A DNA stretch of 64,000 nt from Polaromonas vacuolata (GCF_012584515.1 NZ_CP051461.1:1-64000), one strand, 5' to 3'. Shown: positions 31,327 to 41,402, counted from the first letter of the stretch. The notes: generated by a model from the sequence alone, not told the origin. Numbers and translations are program-made.

Positions 31327-33177
31327 ATGAACTTACCCGTAATGCAGGGGCTGGCCCTCAATACACCTAGCTATGTCAAGAATGCCAAACTCATTGCTTG
31401 GGTCGCCGATATGGTCGCCTTGTGCAAACCCGAGAGCATTCATTGGTGCGACGGTAGCGATCAGGAATATCAAAACCTTTGCCAAAAACTGGTTGAGGCA
31501 GGTACCTTTAAAAAACTCGACGCGGTAAAACGTCCCAACAGCTTTCTCGCCCAAAGCGATCCTACTGATGTAGCGCGCGTTGAAGACCGCACCTACATCT
31601 GTTCGGCCAAAAAAGAAGATGCCGGCCCAACCAACAATTGGATGGCGCCGGCTGACATGCGTCAGACGCTACAGCCGCTGTTTGACGGCTGCATGGCTGG
31701 CCGCACGATGTATGTTGTGCCTTTCAGCATGGGCCCTTTGGGTTCCCCGATTGCCCACATCGGCATAGAACTGTCCGACAGCGCTTACGTCGCCGTGAAT
31801 ATGAAGATCATGACCCGCATGGGTAAAGCGGTTTTTGATGTGTTGGGCGACAACGGCGATTTTGTGCCTTGCGTACACACGGTAGGCGCACCATTGGCCG
31901 CAGGCGAGCACAGCAGCAAGTGGCCTTGCAACAAGACCAAGTACATAGTCCACTACCCTGAGACCCGCGAGATTTGGTCCTACGGCTCGGGCTATGGCGG
32001 CAATGCTTTGTTGGGCAAAAAATGCTTTGCGCTGCGCATTGCTTCGAATATGGGCCGCGACGAGGGCTGGTTGGCCGAGCACATGCTCATACTTGGTGTG
32101 ACTACACCGCAGGGCAAAAAATACCATGTTGCCGCGGCTTTCCCGTCGGCCTGCGGTAAAACCAATTTTGCAATGCTGATTCCACCGGCCGGTCTTGACG
32201 GCTGGAGCGTCACCACGATTGGCGACGATATCGCTTGGATTAAGCCCGGCGCCGATGGCAAGCTTTACGCCATCAATCCTGAGGCTGGTTATTTTGGCGT
32301 GGCGCCTGGCACGAATACCTTGACCAATCCCAACTGCATGACCAGCTTGCGCAGTGACACCATCTTCACCAACGTCGCACTGACCGATGACGGCGATGTG
32401 TGGTGGGAAGGCATGGGCAATCCACCCGCCCACGCTATCGACTGGCAGGGCAATGAATGGTCGCCAGAAATCGCCAAGCTCACCGGCGCTAAAGCGGCGC
32501 ACCCGAATGCACGCTTTACGGTTGCTGCCACCAATAACCCAGCCTTAGATCCGGCTTGGGATGATCCAAAGGGCGTGGTGATTGACGCCTTTATGTTTGG
32601 TGGCCGCCGTTCCACCACTGTGCCACTGGTGACCGAGGCTCGTAATTGGGTAGAAGGCGTTTACATGGCTGCGACCATGGGCTCGGAAACCACGGCAGCA
32701 GCGACCGGTCAAGCCGGTGTGGTCAGGCGCGATCCGTTTGCCATGCTGCCGTTTGCTGGCTACAACATGAGCGACTATTTCCAGCATTGGCTCAATATGG
32801 GCGAAAAAATTGCTGCGTCTGGCGCGAATCTGCCTAAGATTTACACCACCAACTGGTTCCGCAAGGGCGCAGACGGTAAGTTTGTCTGGCCTGGCTATGG
32901 CGAGAATATGCGCGTTCTCAAGTGGATGATTGAGCGTATTGAGGGCACGGCTCAAGGTCAAGACAACATCATGGGTGTGAGTCCTGCCTACACTGATTTG
33001 AGCTGGAATGGCTTGGACTTCAGCGCCGAAAAATACCATAGTGTGACCAGCATGGATAAAGCTGAATGGGTGCAAGAGCTGGCCTTGCATAGCGAGTTGT
33101 TTCAACAACTTGAACACCACTTACCGCAAGCTTTGACCGCCACTAAAGCGGCGATTGAAAAACGTTTAGCCGCATAA
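31327..33177 (+). CDS. pckG: Phosphoenolpyruvate carboxykinase (GTP)
   Basis: Converts oxaloacetate and GTP to PEP and CO2, the first committed step of gluconeogenesis. The 616 residues are normal for the GTP class. The nucleotide-binding loop [13 protein letters not shown] lies near residues 275-287, and [18 protein letters not shown] near 222-239 and the [14 protein letters not shown] region near 420-434 are family signatures. CTTTGGAGTAATGCA supplies a ribosome-binding site before the ATG. It is a monocistronic gene closed by a hairpin terminator. Confidence 0.97.
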   Translation: MNLPVMQGLALNTPSYVKNAKLIAWVADMVALCKPESIHWCDGSDQEYQNLCQKLVEAGTFKKLDAVKRPNSFLAQSDPTDVARVEDRTYICSAKKEDAGPTNNWMAPADMRQTLQPLFDGCMAGRTMYVVPFSMGPLGSPIAHIGIELSDSAYVAVNMKIMTRMGKAVFDVLGDNGDFVPCVHTVGAPLAAGEHSSKWPCNKTKYIVHYPETREIWSYGSGYGGNALLGKKCFALRIASNMGRDEGWLAEHMLILGVTTPQGKKYHVAAAFPSACGKTNFAMLIPPAGLDGWSVTTIGDDIAWIKPGADGKLYAINPEAGYFGVAPGTNTLTNPNCMTSLRSDTIFTNVALTDDGDVWWEGMGNPPAHAIDWQGNEWSPEIAKLTGAKAAHPNARFTVAATNNPALDPAWDDPKGVVIDAFMFGGRRSTTVPLVTEARNWVEGVYMAATMGSETTAAATGQAGVVRRDPFAMLPFAGYNMSDYFQHWLNMGEKIAASGANLPKIYTTNWFRKGADGKFVWPGYGENMRVLKWMIERIEGTAQGQDNIMGVSPAYTDLSWNGLDFSAEKYHSVTSMDKAEWVQELALHSELFQQLEHHLPQALTATKAAIEKRLAA

Positions 33178-33192
33178 ATTTCCGTTAAACGT

Positions 33193-33220
33193 AAAAAAGC
33201 CACCCTAGGGTGGCTTTTTT
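33193..33220. terminator. Terminator after pckG
   Basis: AAAAAAGCCACC, CTAG and GGTGGCTTTTTT form a perfect stem with flanking A and T runs, positioned between the convergent pckG and hypothetical membrane-protein genes, so it probably serves both. Confidence 0.92.
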
Positions 33221-33241
33221 AATGCCTGCTAATTTGACTAC

Positions 33242-33760
33242 TTAGACGTAGCTGTGGCGATATACGCGTGACAGTGTGCTGGCGGTGTCAAGATTAGGCT
33301 GCTCAGTAGCGGTTTTCGTGGCGGGTAGTGTGACGCTGAACTCGGACTCGTAACGCGTCTGTGCGCTACGCAAGTCAGCCATCACGCGGCTGTCGTTCTT
33401 GGCCGCTTCCCAAAGACGGGTGTCGGCGCGCTGACGGGCCAAGTTGGCAGACCAGTTGTCCATGCTGACTTTGAGCTTGGCTGCTAGGCCACGTGCGGTG
33501 CCCGCAATGATGGCTAGCAAGGCAAAGGCGACGGCCCACATTGCAACCCAAACCATGAGCAGATGACCTTCGGCCACGTTGTCCATCACTTGATAGGCCG
33601 CCACCATGATTGCCGCTGCCACAGATGACAGCAGTAAGGTAGTCAGGCTACGTGAACCCGAAAAACTGCGCCGTGCTTGGCCAATTGCACCAGCAGCCGA
33701 TTCAAGGCGGTCAGCGCCGGCATGGGTTTTGGGGAAGTTGGTGTGAACAAAGCTAGTCAT
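33242..33760 (-). CDS. Uncharacterised two-helix membrane protein
   Basis: A 172-residue protein with a polar N-terminus (about 1-40), two hydrophobic segments (about 40-60, LTTLLLSSVAAAIMVAAYQVM, and 70-95, LLMVWVAMWAVAFALLAIIAG) and a charged, possibly helical C-terminal half (about 100-150) with many Arg, Lys and Asp. It resembles the many uncharacterised betaproteobacterial inner-membrane proteins. No function can be assigned. It converges on pckG across a shared terminator and is divergent from the LysR gene. Confidence 0.65.
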   Translation of the reverse strand: MTSFVHTNFPKTHAGADRLESAAGAIGQARRSFSGSRSLTTLLLSSVAAAIMVAAYQVMDNVAEGHLLMVWVAMWAVAFALLAIIAGTARGLAAKLKVSMDNWSANLARQRADTRLWEAAKNDSRVMADLRSAQTRYESEFSVTLPATKTATEQPNLDTASTLSRVYRHSYV

Positions 33761-33944
33761 GGTGTGCGTCCGTTTCTGAAATAGTAGCCGGCAGGTTGGC
33801 GGCGAATAAAGTAATCATAGGGTTTCTACTGATGACGTTCAACTTTATATTAATGATGATGAACATTCATAGAATCAATGAATAGGTCATTCAGACCTCA
33901 AAAACCTCCAAAATTTCACTGATGAACGCAGCTGAAAGACACCA

Positions 33945-34901
33945 TTGAAAAAGGCCAATTTCCGCACACTGGATTTGAATTTGTTGCGCGTTTTCGATGA
34001 GGTCATGGCCGAGCGCAGTCTGACCCGGGCGGCGCGCAACTTATCGCTAACGCAACCAGCCGTTAGCAACGCGCTGCGCCGCTTGCGTGAGACACTGGAC
34101 GACGAATTGGTCAGGCGCAGTGGTCAAGGCATGGTGCCGACAGCGCGTGCGTTAGCGCTCTGGCCCAGCGTGCGCGAGGCCTTACAGCTGTTGCAGGAAT
34201 CCATCACGCCCACCGGCTTTGTGCCTGCCCAAGCGCGCTCAACCTTTGTGCTGGCCATGGCTGATGCAACTGCCGCGGAGCTAATGCCCGGCTTAGTCGA
34301 CATACTCGAGCAAGAGGCGCCTGGACTGTCGGTGCGGGTGTTGCCGCTGACGACACGCGATCCGCGTCTTTTGCTTGAAGAAGAAACGGTTGATCTTGCA
34401 CTCGGCTATTTCCCTTCCGTCCTTGCCGACCTCACCGCGCGAGCCCAAGCCGCCGAAGCCGTGGCATTCGAACACCAACGTTTGTATGTCGGCGAGTATG
34501 TGTGTGTGATGCGTACCGGTCATCCGCTGGCCGAGCAAGACTTGACGCTGGATGTGTTTTGCGCCGCTCGCCACATGCTGGTGAGTTTTTCGGGTCGGCC
34601 CTTTGGGTTTATTGATGAAGCGCTTGCTACGTTGGGTCGTGAGCGACAGGTAGTGCTCACTGTTAATCAGTTTTTCACCGCTGGTCGGGTGGTCGCGAAC
34701 TCAAATTTACTCACTGTGCTGCCGCGCCACTTTGTGGGCGTGACTGGAATCGCTGGGCAATTGCTGTTGCGGCCTTTGCCTTTTGATGTCTCACCGGTAC
34801 ACGTTGGTGCCATTTGGCATAGACGAAACCAACAAAGTTTGGCGCATATTTGGTTGCGCCAAGCGGTGGCTCGCGTAGCTGCTCAGGCCTTTGCTTCATG
34901 A
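33945..34901 (+). CDS. LysR-family transcriptional regulator
   Basis: A 318-residue regulator. The N-terminal winged helix-turn-helix contains LNLLRVFDEVMAERSLTRAA and LTQPAVSNALRRLRETL near residues 11-54. The effector-binding domain follows from about 95. The NodD/PcpR-like opening (FRTLDLNLLRVFDEV) and DELVRRSGQGMVPT place it among regulators of aromatic or toxin metabolism, but the target is unknown. The start is TTG at 33945. The gene at 35098 downstream is unrelated. Confidence 0.88.
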   Translation: MKKANFRTLDLNLLRVFDEVMAERSLTRAARNLSLTQPAVSNALRRLRETLDDELVRRSGQGMVPTARALALWPSVREALQLLQESITPTGFVPAQARSTFVLAMADATAAELMPGLVDILEQEAPGLSVRVLPLTTRDPRLLLEEETVDLALGYFPSVLADLTARAQAAEAVAFEHQRLYVGEYVCVMRTGHPLAEQDLTLDVFCAARHMLVSFSGRPFGFIDEALATLGRERQVVLTVNQFFTAGRVVANSNLLTVLPRHFVGVTGIAGQLLLRPLPFDVSPVHVGAIWHRRNQQSLAHIWLRQAVARVAAQAFAS

Positions 34902-35097
34902 TGTCCTTAGCAGTTGGCGGCTTTTGGCTACGCGCCCACTAGTGAGATTTCGCCGACTCAAAGCCACTACCGTCATGCCCTCACGGGGATAGGCGCTATG
35001 CTTAGGCGATGCCATTTTCCCTCCGCTCGATACGGCTGCAAACATTGTTTTCGTTTGCGGCCACAAACCTTGCCTACGTGTCTTTAGTGAGTTTGTT

Positions 35098-35925
35098 TTG
35101 AAAATTCAGTTGCTATCCGATCTGCATTTGGAGTCAAATCCACATTTTTTTGCCAAACCGGTTCCTGGCGCTGACTTGCTAGTGCTGGCTGGCGATATCG
35201 GCTCCTACCAGTCGGGCTCCCAACTCAGTAGTCTGGGCGTTGCCGATTACGGCTTAGCGCGATTTTCCCCCTTGCCGGTCTCACAAGGCGGCGCGGCCTG
35301 GCCAACACCGGTTTTCTTTGTGCCTGGTAACCACGAGTATGACGGCCAAGATTTTGAGACCGCCCATCTGCGCTTGCGTGAGACTTGCCAGCGCTTGGGA
35401 CTGGTCTGGCTAGAGCAGCAAAGCCTGACGCATCAAGGCGTGCGCTTTATCGGCAGCACCTTGTGGAGCGACTTTGATGCTTTGGCACAACCTGGAAAAG
35501 ACAAGAACGGTCAGACCTCTCTGGACAAGGCTATTCGAGCAGCCAACTTTTATCTGAAGAAAAACCATTCAACCCGCGCTGGCCAGCCCTTGCTAGCCGC
35601 CGAGTTGCGTGAGCATGGATTGCAAAGCCAAGCTTGGTTAAGCCAAGCGCTGGCCGTGCCTTTTGCTGGCCCGACGGTGGTGGTTACCCACTTTGCGCCT
35701 AGCTTGCTCAGCGCTGATCCGCGCTACGGTATGTCGCCTGGCACGGCTGGTTTTTGTAACGCACTCGATAACTTGCTGCCGCAAGCGCAACTTTGGCTGC
35801 ACGGCCATTTGCACTGCGCCAATGACTATCGCAGTCAGGGTTGCCGCGTTGTGGCTAATCCCTTGGGCTATGCGCGAAAAAACGAACAACTGGCCTTTCA
35901 GCCCGATTTGCTGATTGAGGTCTAG
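35098..35925 (+). CDS. Calcineurin-like metallophosphoesterase
   Basis: A 275-residue phosphoesterase. Metal-ligand motifs appear in order: SDLHLESNP near residues 7-15, LAGDIGS near 31-37, VPGNHEYDG near 76-84, VVTHFAPS near 196-203 and LHGHLHCAND near 232-241. The start is TTG at 35098 with only a weak upstream Shine-Dalgarno. The substrate is unknown; the family includes phosphodiesterases and protein phosphatases. Its stop overlaps the convergent TetR gene by four bases. Confidence 0.88.
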   Translation: MKIQLLSDLHLESNPHFFAKPVPGADLLVLAGDIGSYQSGSQLSSLGVADYGLARFSPLPVSQGGAAWPTPVFFVPGNHEYDGQDFETAHLRLRETCQRLGLVWLEQQSLTHQGVRFIGSTLWSDFDALAQPGKDKNGQTSLDKAIRAANFYLKKNHSTRAGQPLLAAELREHGLQSQAWLSQALAVPFAGPTVVVTHFAPSLLSADPRYGMSPGTAGFCNALDNLLPQAQLWLHGHLHCANDYRSQGCRVVANPLGYARKNEQLAFQPDLLIEV

Positions 35926-36635
35926 CTTTTGGCCGGTTGGCGTGCGCTCAGACCATCAAAGCAAGTTGCAATGACGATTTCAATGATTTCGTCGTCGGTA
36001 TGCTGACCGCCAGCCTTCAAAAATTCAAGGACTGGATCGCATGCACGCGAATACAGTGTGTAGAGAACGACTATGGGCTGCGTTTGTTGGCACAGTGAGC
36101 CGTCTTTTTGCGCCTCCACAATCCACTCGCCAATTAGGTCACTGACTTGTATCAGTCCTTCAAGATAAACCTTGTTGGCGATTAAGTTGGCGCGCAAGCT
36201 GGAGTTTTGGCTTGGCAACGAGGGCATTTGCCCCGTCAGTTGTAGGCCCATCATCCAGCGCACCAACGACTTGAGTTTGTCTATCGGTTTAGCACTGATA
36301 GGCAGGTGATCCAGAAAATACCGGGCTCGGCTAATCATGTGAACCATGGCCGCTGCTGCCAAGTCTTCTTTGCTGGGAAAGTGCTTGTAAAGACTTGCCT
36401 TTGCAATGCCGACTTCTGCGGCAACCTCATCGACCGTCATCAGATCAAAGCCTTTTTCTGCCAGCAGCCGATTGACCGCTTGGATGATGGCGTCTTCTCG
36501 CGCCTGAAGCATCTGAGCTTTGAATGACGGCTTTAGCGCTGCGTTGGCTGCGCGCAGGCCTTTGGGAGGACTGGGGTTTAGGCTTATTGCATCCAAGGAT
36601 GCTTTGGCTGGTGCGGGGGCGCTTTTACTGGGCAT
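35922..36635 (-). CDS. TetR-family transcriptional regulator
   Basis: A 237-residue repressor-type protein. An Ala/Pro/Lys-rich N-terminal extension of about 40 residues precedes the helix-turn-helix domain (REDAIIQAVNRLLAEKGFDLMTVDEVA, then VGIAKASLYKHFPSKEDLAAAA, about 46-95). The C-terminal ligand domain is divergent. No adjacent efflux or enzyme gene reveals its target. The gene downstream on the other strand overlaps by four bases. Confidence 0.9.
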   Translation of the reverse strand: MPSKSAPAPAKASLDAISLNPSPPKGLRAANAALKPSFKAQMLQAREDAIIQAVNRLLAEKGFDLMTVDEVAAEVGIAKASLYKHFPSKEDLAAAAMVHMISRARYFLDHLPISAKPIDKLKSLVRWMMGLQLTGQMPSLPSQNSSLRANLIANKVYLEGLIQVSDLIGEWIVEAQKDGSLCQQTQPIVVLYTLYSRACDPVLEFLKAGGQHTDDEIIEIVIATCFDGLSARQPAKS

Positions 36636-36900
36636 TGCTATATTTTAACTAGCTCGCCAGCCGCTTCTTACCTAGGCCTTAATACCTGACGTGATGCGTC
36701 GGACGGCGTCCGAGTTGCAATGCTTTAGTAGTGTCAAAGACGCTCGAGCATTCGGTGAAAAGCGTCTTCATTCAACGAAGCAATTGTCTGCAGTCATTGG
36801 TAAAAATTGATGGCTGATAGTCCCCTTTTTATCGGTAATTTGCGTACAGTAAAGCCATATGTTTTATGCAGAGCTTTTATGAAAAAAGCGGAGAAATATT

Positions 36901-37434
36901 ATGAAAAGCACCTTGTCATATGCTTTTGTTTGGCTTGCCGCCGTTGCCATCGCAGGCGCATTGGCCACTTTTGCGCCTAACGACAGAGTTGTTATGGGCC
37001 GTGTGCCAGTTTTAACGCCGCATCCATTAGCGGCGGAACGCACACTGGTGCTGATTACTTTTTTACCCACCCACCGTGCCCAGGCAGATAACTGGATTGC
37101 CGGTCTTAGTCTTAGTGAAGAGTCATCCATTAACTGGGTACGCATGCCGGTACTCAATGATCCCGGTACTAACGAGGGCAGAACTGCGGCAGAGGAGCGC
37201 TTACGTCAGCGCTATCTGGCTGACGCAGAGCGCGCCAGATTATTCCCACTTTTCACTAATCGAGCTGATTTTGCTCGCAACGCTGGCTTAAACGGGACTG
37301 ATCAATTTTACGCTTTGGTGCTGAACCAAGAAGGTGATGTGCTGGCCCGGGTTGCGGGTGACTTTGATGCTGAGAAAGCCCGCGTGCTGCGTGAAACTTT
37401 GAATGCGAGCAACACAATTAAAAGAATTTTTTAG
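36901..37434 (+). CDS. Exported or membrane-anchored protein, possible thioredoxin-like fold
   Basis: A 177-residue protein with an N-terminal hydrophobic segment (about 5-25, AFVWLAAVAIAGALATFA) that acts as a signal peptide or anchor. The rest is soluble. The segment FYALVLNQEGDVLARVAGDFDAEK near 136-159 has the look of the final strands of thioredoxin-like proteins such as YtfJ, but no CxxC motif is present. The start is supported by GCGGAG about 10 bases before the ATG. The 265 bp upstream contains only an apparent promoter. Function unknown. Confidence 0.6.
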   Translation: MKSTLSYAFVWLAAVAIAGALATFAPNDRVVMGRVPVLTPHPLAAERTLVLITFLPTHRAQADNWIAGLSLSEESSINWVRMPVLNDPGTNEGRTAAEERLRQRYLADAERARLFPLFTNRADFARNAGLNGTDQFYALVLNQEGDVLARVAGDFDAEKARVLRETLNASNTIKRIF

Positions 37435-37535
37435 TGAGAAAAAATTTCAAAAACAAAAAAATAGCTTTTTAAAAAGCCGTTTTTTTGTTGCCGGTTGCAG
37501 CCAGTTAAAGCACGTTTTTGACTACGCGCAGCGTG

Positions 37536-38864
37536 CTATTGTTTGCGTTGGACAAACAGATTTCTTTTTGCATCTTCCGGGTAAGCGAAGGTGATACTGC
37601 CGTTTTGAACCATGCCCATGACCAGCATATTTCGTGTCGCTGCGTCCTTGTCCTCTTTGCTAAACGGTTGCTCGTAGGTTGCTACAACTCCGTAATAAGT
37701 GCGCAATTTGCTCTCTAGTGCGTCTTTGATTGCGGGCCCGGTGATATTCCCGTTTTGGATGCCAAACAATGCGTAAATTAGTAAATAAACTGAGTCATAG
37801 CCTTGCGCGGCGGCCATCGGGACGGTGATTTTTTTGACCTTGAACTTGCGTGCATATGTGGCGAGAAAAGCTGCTCTGCGCTCGTTGCTGGGCTCGGCGA
37901 TAAAGGTCTGAGACATCAGCGCGCCATCGGCGGATTCCTTACCTCCGTCTATGAAAAAGGGAAAGGACAACGGCCATCCACCGACTTGCGGTACTTTCCA
38001 GCCCAGTGCCTGACGACCGCGTGCAATCATTGCATTTTCGGGCCCGACGGTGTAGCTATAGACCACGTTAGCGCCAGCTGCTCGGGCGGTTTTTAGTTCT
38101 TTTGAGAGGTCTTTCACACCCAGCGGAAAACGCGCGACATACACCGGGGTTAGTTTTTTGGCTGCCAGCGCTTTTTCTACGTCTGCTAAGCCGGCCTCCC
38201 CATAAGCGGTTGTATCCGCAAAAATGGCTACCCGGGTCCAGTTGCGTTTAATGATGTCATCGACCACAAAAGGCGCTTGAATCGAGTCGCGCGGCGAGGT
38301 GCGAAAAATATAGCTTTCGGGCGCCGGGTATTTGGCGGTCAAAGGCGTTCCCGTGGCGCAGGGAATGATGAGCGGTATTTTCTCGGTTTGGAACACATCC
38401 AGCGATTTAGCTGCTACGCCGGTGTTGCAAAAACCAATAACCGCCACCGCTTTTTCAGCGGCTAATTCTTGCGCGGCCTTTCTACCAATGTCGGGAGTGG
38501 CCTGATCGTTTTTGTAAACAATATCGAGCTGGCGACCGAGATAGCCACCGACAGCGTTGATTTCTTGTACGGCCAGCTCTATGCCGTTACGCATGGGCAC
38601 ACCAAAGTCTGCGGAAGGCCCTGTGAACGGACCTATCACTCCTATTTTTAAAGTATTTTTTGGGGCAGAAGGTGTTGTTTCCCCCTGCGCTGGCATGTGA
38701 TTTAGCGCTGCAACTAGCAGTATTTTTAGCATCAAACGTATTGCGCGTATTGAATTTGTGTAGCTTGCGTTTGAAGCCAGTATTTTCTTTAACGCTGGTA
38801 TGGGCTTGCAGAGGTAAGTGGGTGTCGAATGCGTTTGTGCATTGGTGACCGGCATGATGAACAT
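37536..38864 (-). CDS. Branched-chain-amino-acid-type ABC substrate-binding protein (orphan)
   Basis: A 442-residue protein of the Peripla_BP_6 (LivK-like) family. KIGVIGPFTGPSADFGVPMRNGIELA near residues 73-98 and AVIGFCNTGVAAK near 145-157 are the type I binding-protein pattern. The ATG at 38864 has a good AGAGGT site, yet the likely signal helix (MLKILLVAALNHMPAQG) begins only at residue 45, so the precursor has an unusually long N-terminal region; an internal start at 38732 lacks a ribosome-binding site. No liv permease or ATPase genes are adjacent, so it must work with components elsewhere or as a sensor. Confidence 0.82.
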   Translation of the reverse strand: MFIMPVTNAQTHSTPTYLCKPIPALKKILASNASYTNSIRAIRLMLKILLVAALNHMPAQGETTPSAPKNTLKIGVIGPFTGPSADFGVPMRNGIELAVQEINAVGGYLGRQLDIVYKNDQATPDIGRKAAQELAAEKAVAVIGFCNTGVAAKSLDVFQTEKIPLIIPCATGTPLTAKYPAPESYIFRTSPRDSIQAPFVVDDIIKRNWTRVAIFADTTAYGEAGLADVEKALAAKKLTPVYVARFPLGVKDLSKELKTARAAGANVVYSYTVGPENAMIARGRQALGWKVPQVGGWPLSFPFFIDGGKESADGALMSQTFIAEPSNERRAAFLATYARKFKVKKITVPMAAAQGYDSVYLLIYALFGIQNGNITGPAIKDALESKLRTYYGVVATYEQPFSKEDKDAATRNMLVMGMVQNGSITFAYPEDAKRNLFVQRKQ

Positions 38865-38984
38865 TTTGCTTTACCTCTGGTGAAGAGCTTTACTGAAATA
38901 AACTGTTTAATAACGATACATTTTTAGCTTAGCAAGTGGTGCAAAATGACAAAACTAGGATATTCCCTAGATAAAAAATGGCGC

Positions 38985-39938
38985 TTAGGCTGGGTTGGGT
39001 ACTAAAAACGCGTTGGATGAGTGCTTTAATGCCAACGTTAATGCGTCCAGCACCTCGGACTCTAGGTTCCAGCAATGCCAGTAAAGCTGAATTGGCAACA
39101 CGTGGTCTGGCGCTGCGTTAATCAGTAAACCTTGGTCTATCAAGCCCTGCGTGAGTAAACGCGGCACCACGCTAACGCCCCAGCCGGCCAGCACGGCACG
39201 TACTTGGCCTTCAGAGGACGGCACGAATAGTTGATTCAGACTCACGCTTTTCAGATTGAATGCTTTGCCGACAAACTCGCTTTGCATGTCATCTTTGCGA
39301 TTGAAGGCCACAAATGGCACGTCGCGAAAATTGTGCGCCGTCAGACCAAATGCGCTTTGACCGCCGCCCACGCTGCCCAGACTGGAGAGTCGGCTCTGTG
39401 CGAATTGCGGCGTGGCAACGGCGATGTATTCCATGGCGCCTAGCGGCGTAATTTTGCAGCCACGCAAGGCTTGCTTTAAGGTGGTCACACAGCCCAGCAC
39501 TTGGCCTTCGCGCAGCCACTCGTGGGTGAAGTCTTGGTCGTCGGTAATGATCTCCATGGGCAAACCTTGCTGCGCCAATGCGGTCAAAGCTTGCATCGCC
39601 CAAGTGGCAATGCTGTCAGCGTTAATGGCGATCGAGATACGCTCTTCTTCGCGTGTACTGCCCAGAGAACTGGGTGCCAACTCTTTAAGGTCGCGCTCTA
39701 GGTCGGCGCGCAATAGGCGCAGCATTTTGGTGTGTTTGAGCAGCAGCATCCCAGCCGATGTTGCTTTGAGTGGTCGGCTGCGCACTATTAGCACGGTGCC
39801 CACTTGAGCTTCTAGCGCGCGCAAGCGTTGAGAAACTGCCGACTGTGTGATGGACAGACGGCGAGCCGCGCGCTCAAAACCGCCTTCTTCAACAATGGCG
39901 GCCAAGCATTCAAGTGCATCTGGATCGTAGGTGTTCAT
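38985..39938 (-). CDS. LysR-family regulator of the ArgP (IciA) type
   Basis: A 317-residue regulator. The helix-turn-helix FERAARRLSITQSAVSQRLRALEAQVG near residues 22-48 and the layout match ArgP, which senses lysine and arginine and controls their export. The ATG at 39938 is preferred to the in-frame TTG at 39944. It is divergent from the DadA-like dehydrogenase gene, which it probably controls. In many relatives ArgP is divergent from a LysE exporter instead, so the pairing is unusual. Confidence 0.85.
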   Translation of the reverse strand: MNTYDPDALECLAAIVEEGGFERAARRLSITQSAVSQRLRALEAQVGTVLIVRSRPLKATSAGMLLLKHTKMLRLLRADLERDLKELAPSSLGSTREEERISIAINADSIATWAMQALTALAQQGLPMEIITDDQDFTHEWLREGQVLGCVTTLKQALRGCKITPLGAMEYIAVATPQFAQSRLSSLGSVGGGQSAFGLTAHNFRDVPFVAFNRKDDMQSEFVGKAFNLKSVSLNQLFVPSSEGQVRAVLAGWGVSVVPRLLTQGLIDQGLLINAAPDHVLPIQLYWHCWNLESEVLDALTLALKHSSNAFLVPNPA

Positions 39939-40076
39939 ACTCAAAGTCTTCTATTAGCTGTACTGATGATTTCTCAAAGAGTTTAATTTTTCTTTTAAAA
40001 GCACGCAAGCGCGATCACACTTATCTAATATATGTTTTGCATATGTAGTGGCATTGTTATTGCGTTGAGGAAAAAC
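39939..40076. promoter_or_regulatory. Divergent promoter region between ArgP-like regulator and DadA-like gene
   Basis: A 138-bp AT-rich region separates the two divergent genes and should hold both promoters and the regulator's operator. No specific operator palindrome was resolved. GAGGAAAAAC at 40067-40076 is the ribosome-binding site of the plus-strand gene. Confidence 0.5.
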
Positions 40077-41402
40077 ATGAAAGTATTAATTCTGGGCGCG
40101 GGCATTATTGGCGTGAGTACTGCTTGGCATTTACTCGAGCGTGGCCATGAGGTCACGATTGTCGAGCGTCAGCCAGACGCGGCGCTGGAGACCAGTTTTG
40201 CAAACGCAGCGCAAATTTCAGTCAGTTATTGCGAGCCGTGGGCCAACCGCGATGCGCCGCTAAAGGCGCTCAAGTGGATGTTTCGCAACGATGCGCCGCT
40301 GCTGTTTCGTCCTCAATTCGATATTCATCAATGGCGCTGGAGTTTGAAGTTTCTCGCCAACTGTAACGATCAAGCCTTTGCGAAGAACGTAGAGCAAATC
40401 GTCGCACTGGGCGCTTACAGCCATGTGGCTCTTAAAGAAGTGGTGGCGGCGACCGGCATTGAGTACAGCCGACTGGAGCGCGGCATTGCGCACTTTTATA
40501 CCGACCAAAAAGCCTTTGATAGCGCCGGTGATGCGGCCGCTTTGATGCGCCAATATGGGGTAGACCGCCAATTGGTGAGTACGGCCGAGTTGCTGGCAAT
40601 TGAGCCCGCATTTACCGCCTTTGCGCCTGAAATCGTAGGCGGTACATACACCGCCAGCGACGAGAGCGGTGATGCACGTGTTTTTACCCAATCCTTGGCC
40701 CAGCTTTGCGCCCAGCGCGGCGCCGTGTTTTTGTACCAGCACGACATGGAACGGCTAGAGAAAAAGGCCGGCGCTATTACCTCTGTCGTGGTTCGTGAAC
40801 GCGCGTCGGCAGCGCTCGGCCCGCGCCAACCCATCCGTCTGACGGCCGACGCAGTAGTGGTCGCCTGCGGTTCTTACACCGCGCCCATGCTGCGCACAGT
40901 TGGCGTGAATCTGCCGATTTATCCCGGCAAGGGTTATAGCGCCAGTTTTCGATTGCTCAAACCCGAACTCGCGCCTTATGTCAGCAGCATTGACGACGAG
41001 GTTAAATGTGCGATGAGCCGGCTTGGCAGTGGCGAGGACAGTTTTCTGCGCGTGGCAGGCACCATAGAGCTGAGCGGCTACGACCTTTCACTGACCAGCG
41101 TGGTGGCCAAGGCGCGCTGCCAGATGCTAGCCGAGCGGGTTGAGCGAGTTCTTCCCGGTGTTTGCGACACCCGCAGCATTGAGCAAGGCGGTGAGCCGCG
41201 TTTTTGGACCGGTTTAAGGCCTGCGACGCCGACCAATATTCCCTATATCGGCCAGACCAGTGTTGCCAAGCTGTGGGTTAACGCTGGTCACGGCACGTTG
41301 GGTTGGACGCATGGCGCGGGCTCCGGCAAGGCCTTAGCTGAACTCATCAGCGGCGAGCAGCCTGCAATGGCGTTTCGCTTTTTGGATGGGCGACCTTTAT
41401 AG
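40077..41402 (+). CDS. D-amino-acid dehydrogenase (DadA family)
   Basis: A 441-residue FAD-dependent dehydrogenase of the DadA/DAO family that oxidises D-amino acids to 2-oxo acids and passes electrons to the membrane. KVLILGAGIIGVSTAWHLLERGHEVTIVER at the N-terminus is the FAD-binding fold, and the C-terminal NAGHGTLGWTHGAGSGKALAELISG is the family end motif. The ATG at 40077 is chosen because GAGG precedes it directly and it gives the canonical start; the frame is open upstream to 40032. It is divergent from an ArgP-like regulator. Confidence 0.9.
   Translation: MKVLILGAGIIGVSTAWHLLERGHEVTIVERQPDAALETSFANAAQISVSYCEPWANRDAPLKALKWMFRNDAPLLFRPQFDIHQWRWSLKFLANCNDQAFAKNVEQIVALGAYSHVALKEVVAATGIEYSRLERGIAHFYTDQKAFDSAGDAAALMRQYGVDRQLVSTAELLAIEPAFTAFAPEIVGGTYTASDESGDARVFTQSLAQLCAQRGAVFLYQHDMERLEKKAGAITSVVVRERASAALGPRQPIRLTADAVVVACGSYTAPMLRTVGVNLPIYPGKGYSASFRLLKPELAPYVSSIDDEVKCAMSRLGSGEDSFLRVAGTIELSGYDLSLTSVVAKARCQMLAERVERVLPGVCDTRSIEQGGEPRFWTGLRPATPTNIPYIGQTSVAKLWVNAGHGTLGWTHGAGSGKALAELISGEQPAMAFRFLDGRPL

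Noticed and set aside
31669..32502. A 277-codon minus-strand open frame inside pckG
   Set aside because: It lies wholly within the well-supported PEP carboxykinase gene on the opposite strand and its translation has no recognisable domain; it is a codon-bias shadow.
37464..37477. A 14-bp palindrome GCTTTTTAAAAAGC followed by T's after the 36901 gene
   Set aside because: It may be a weak terminator, but its stem is AT-rich and has no real loop, so it is not listed as a feature.
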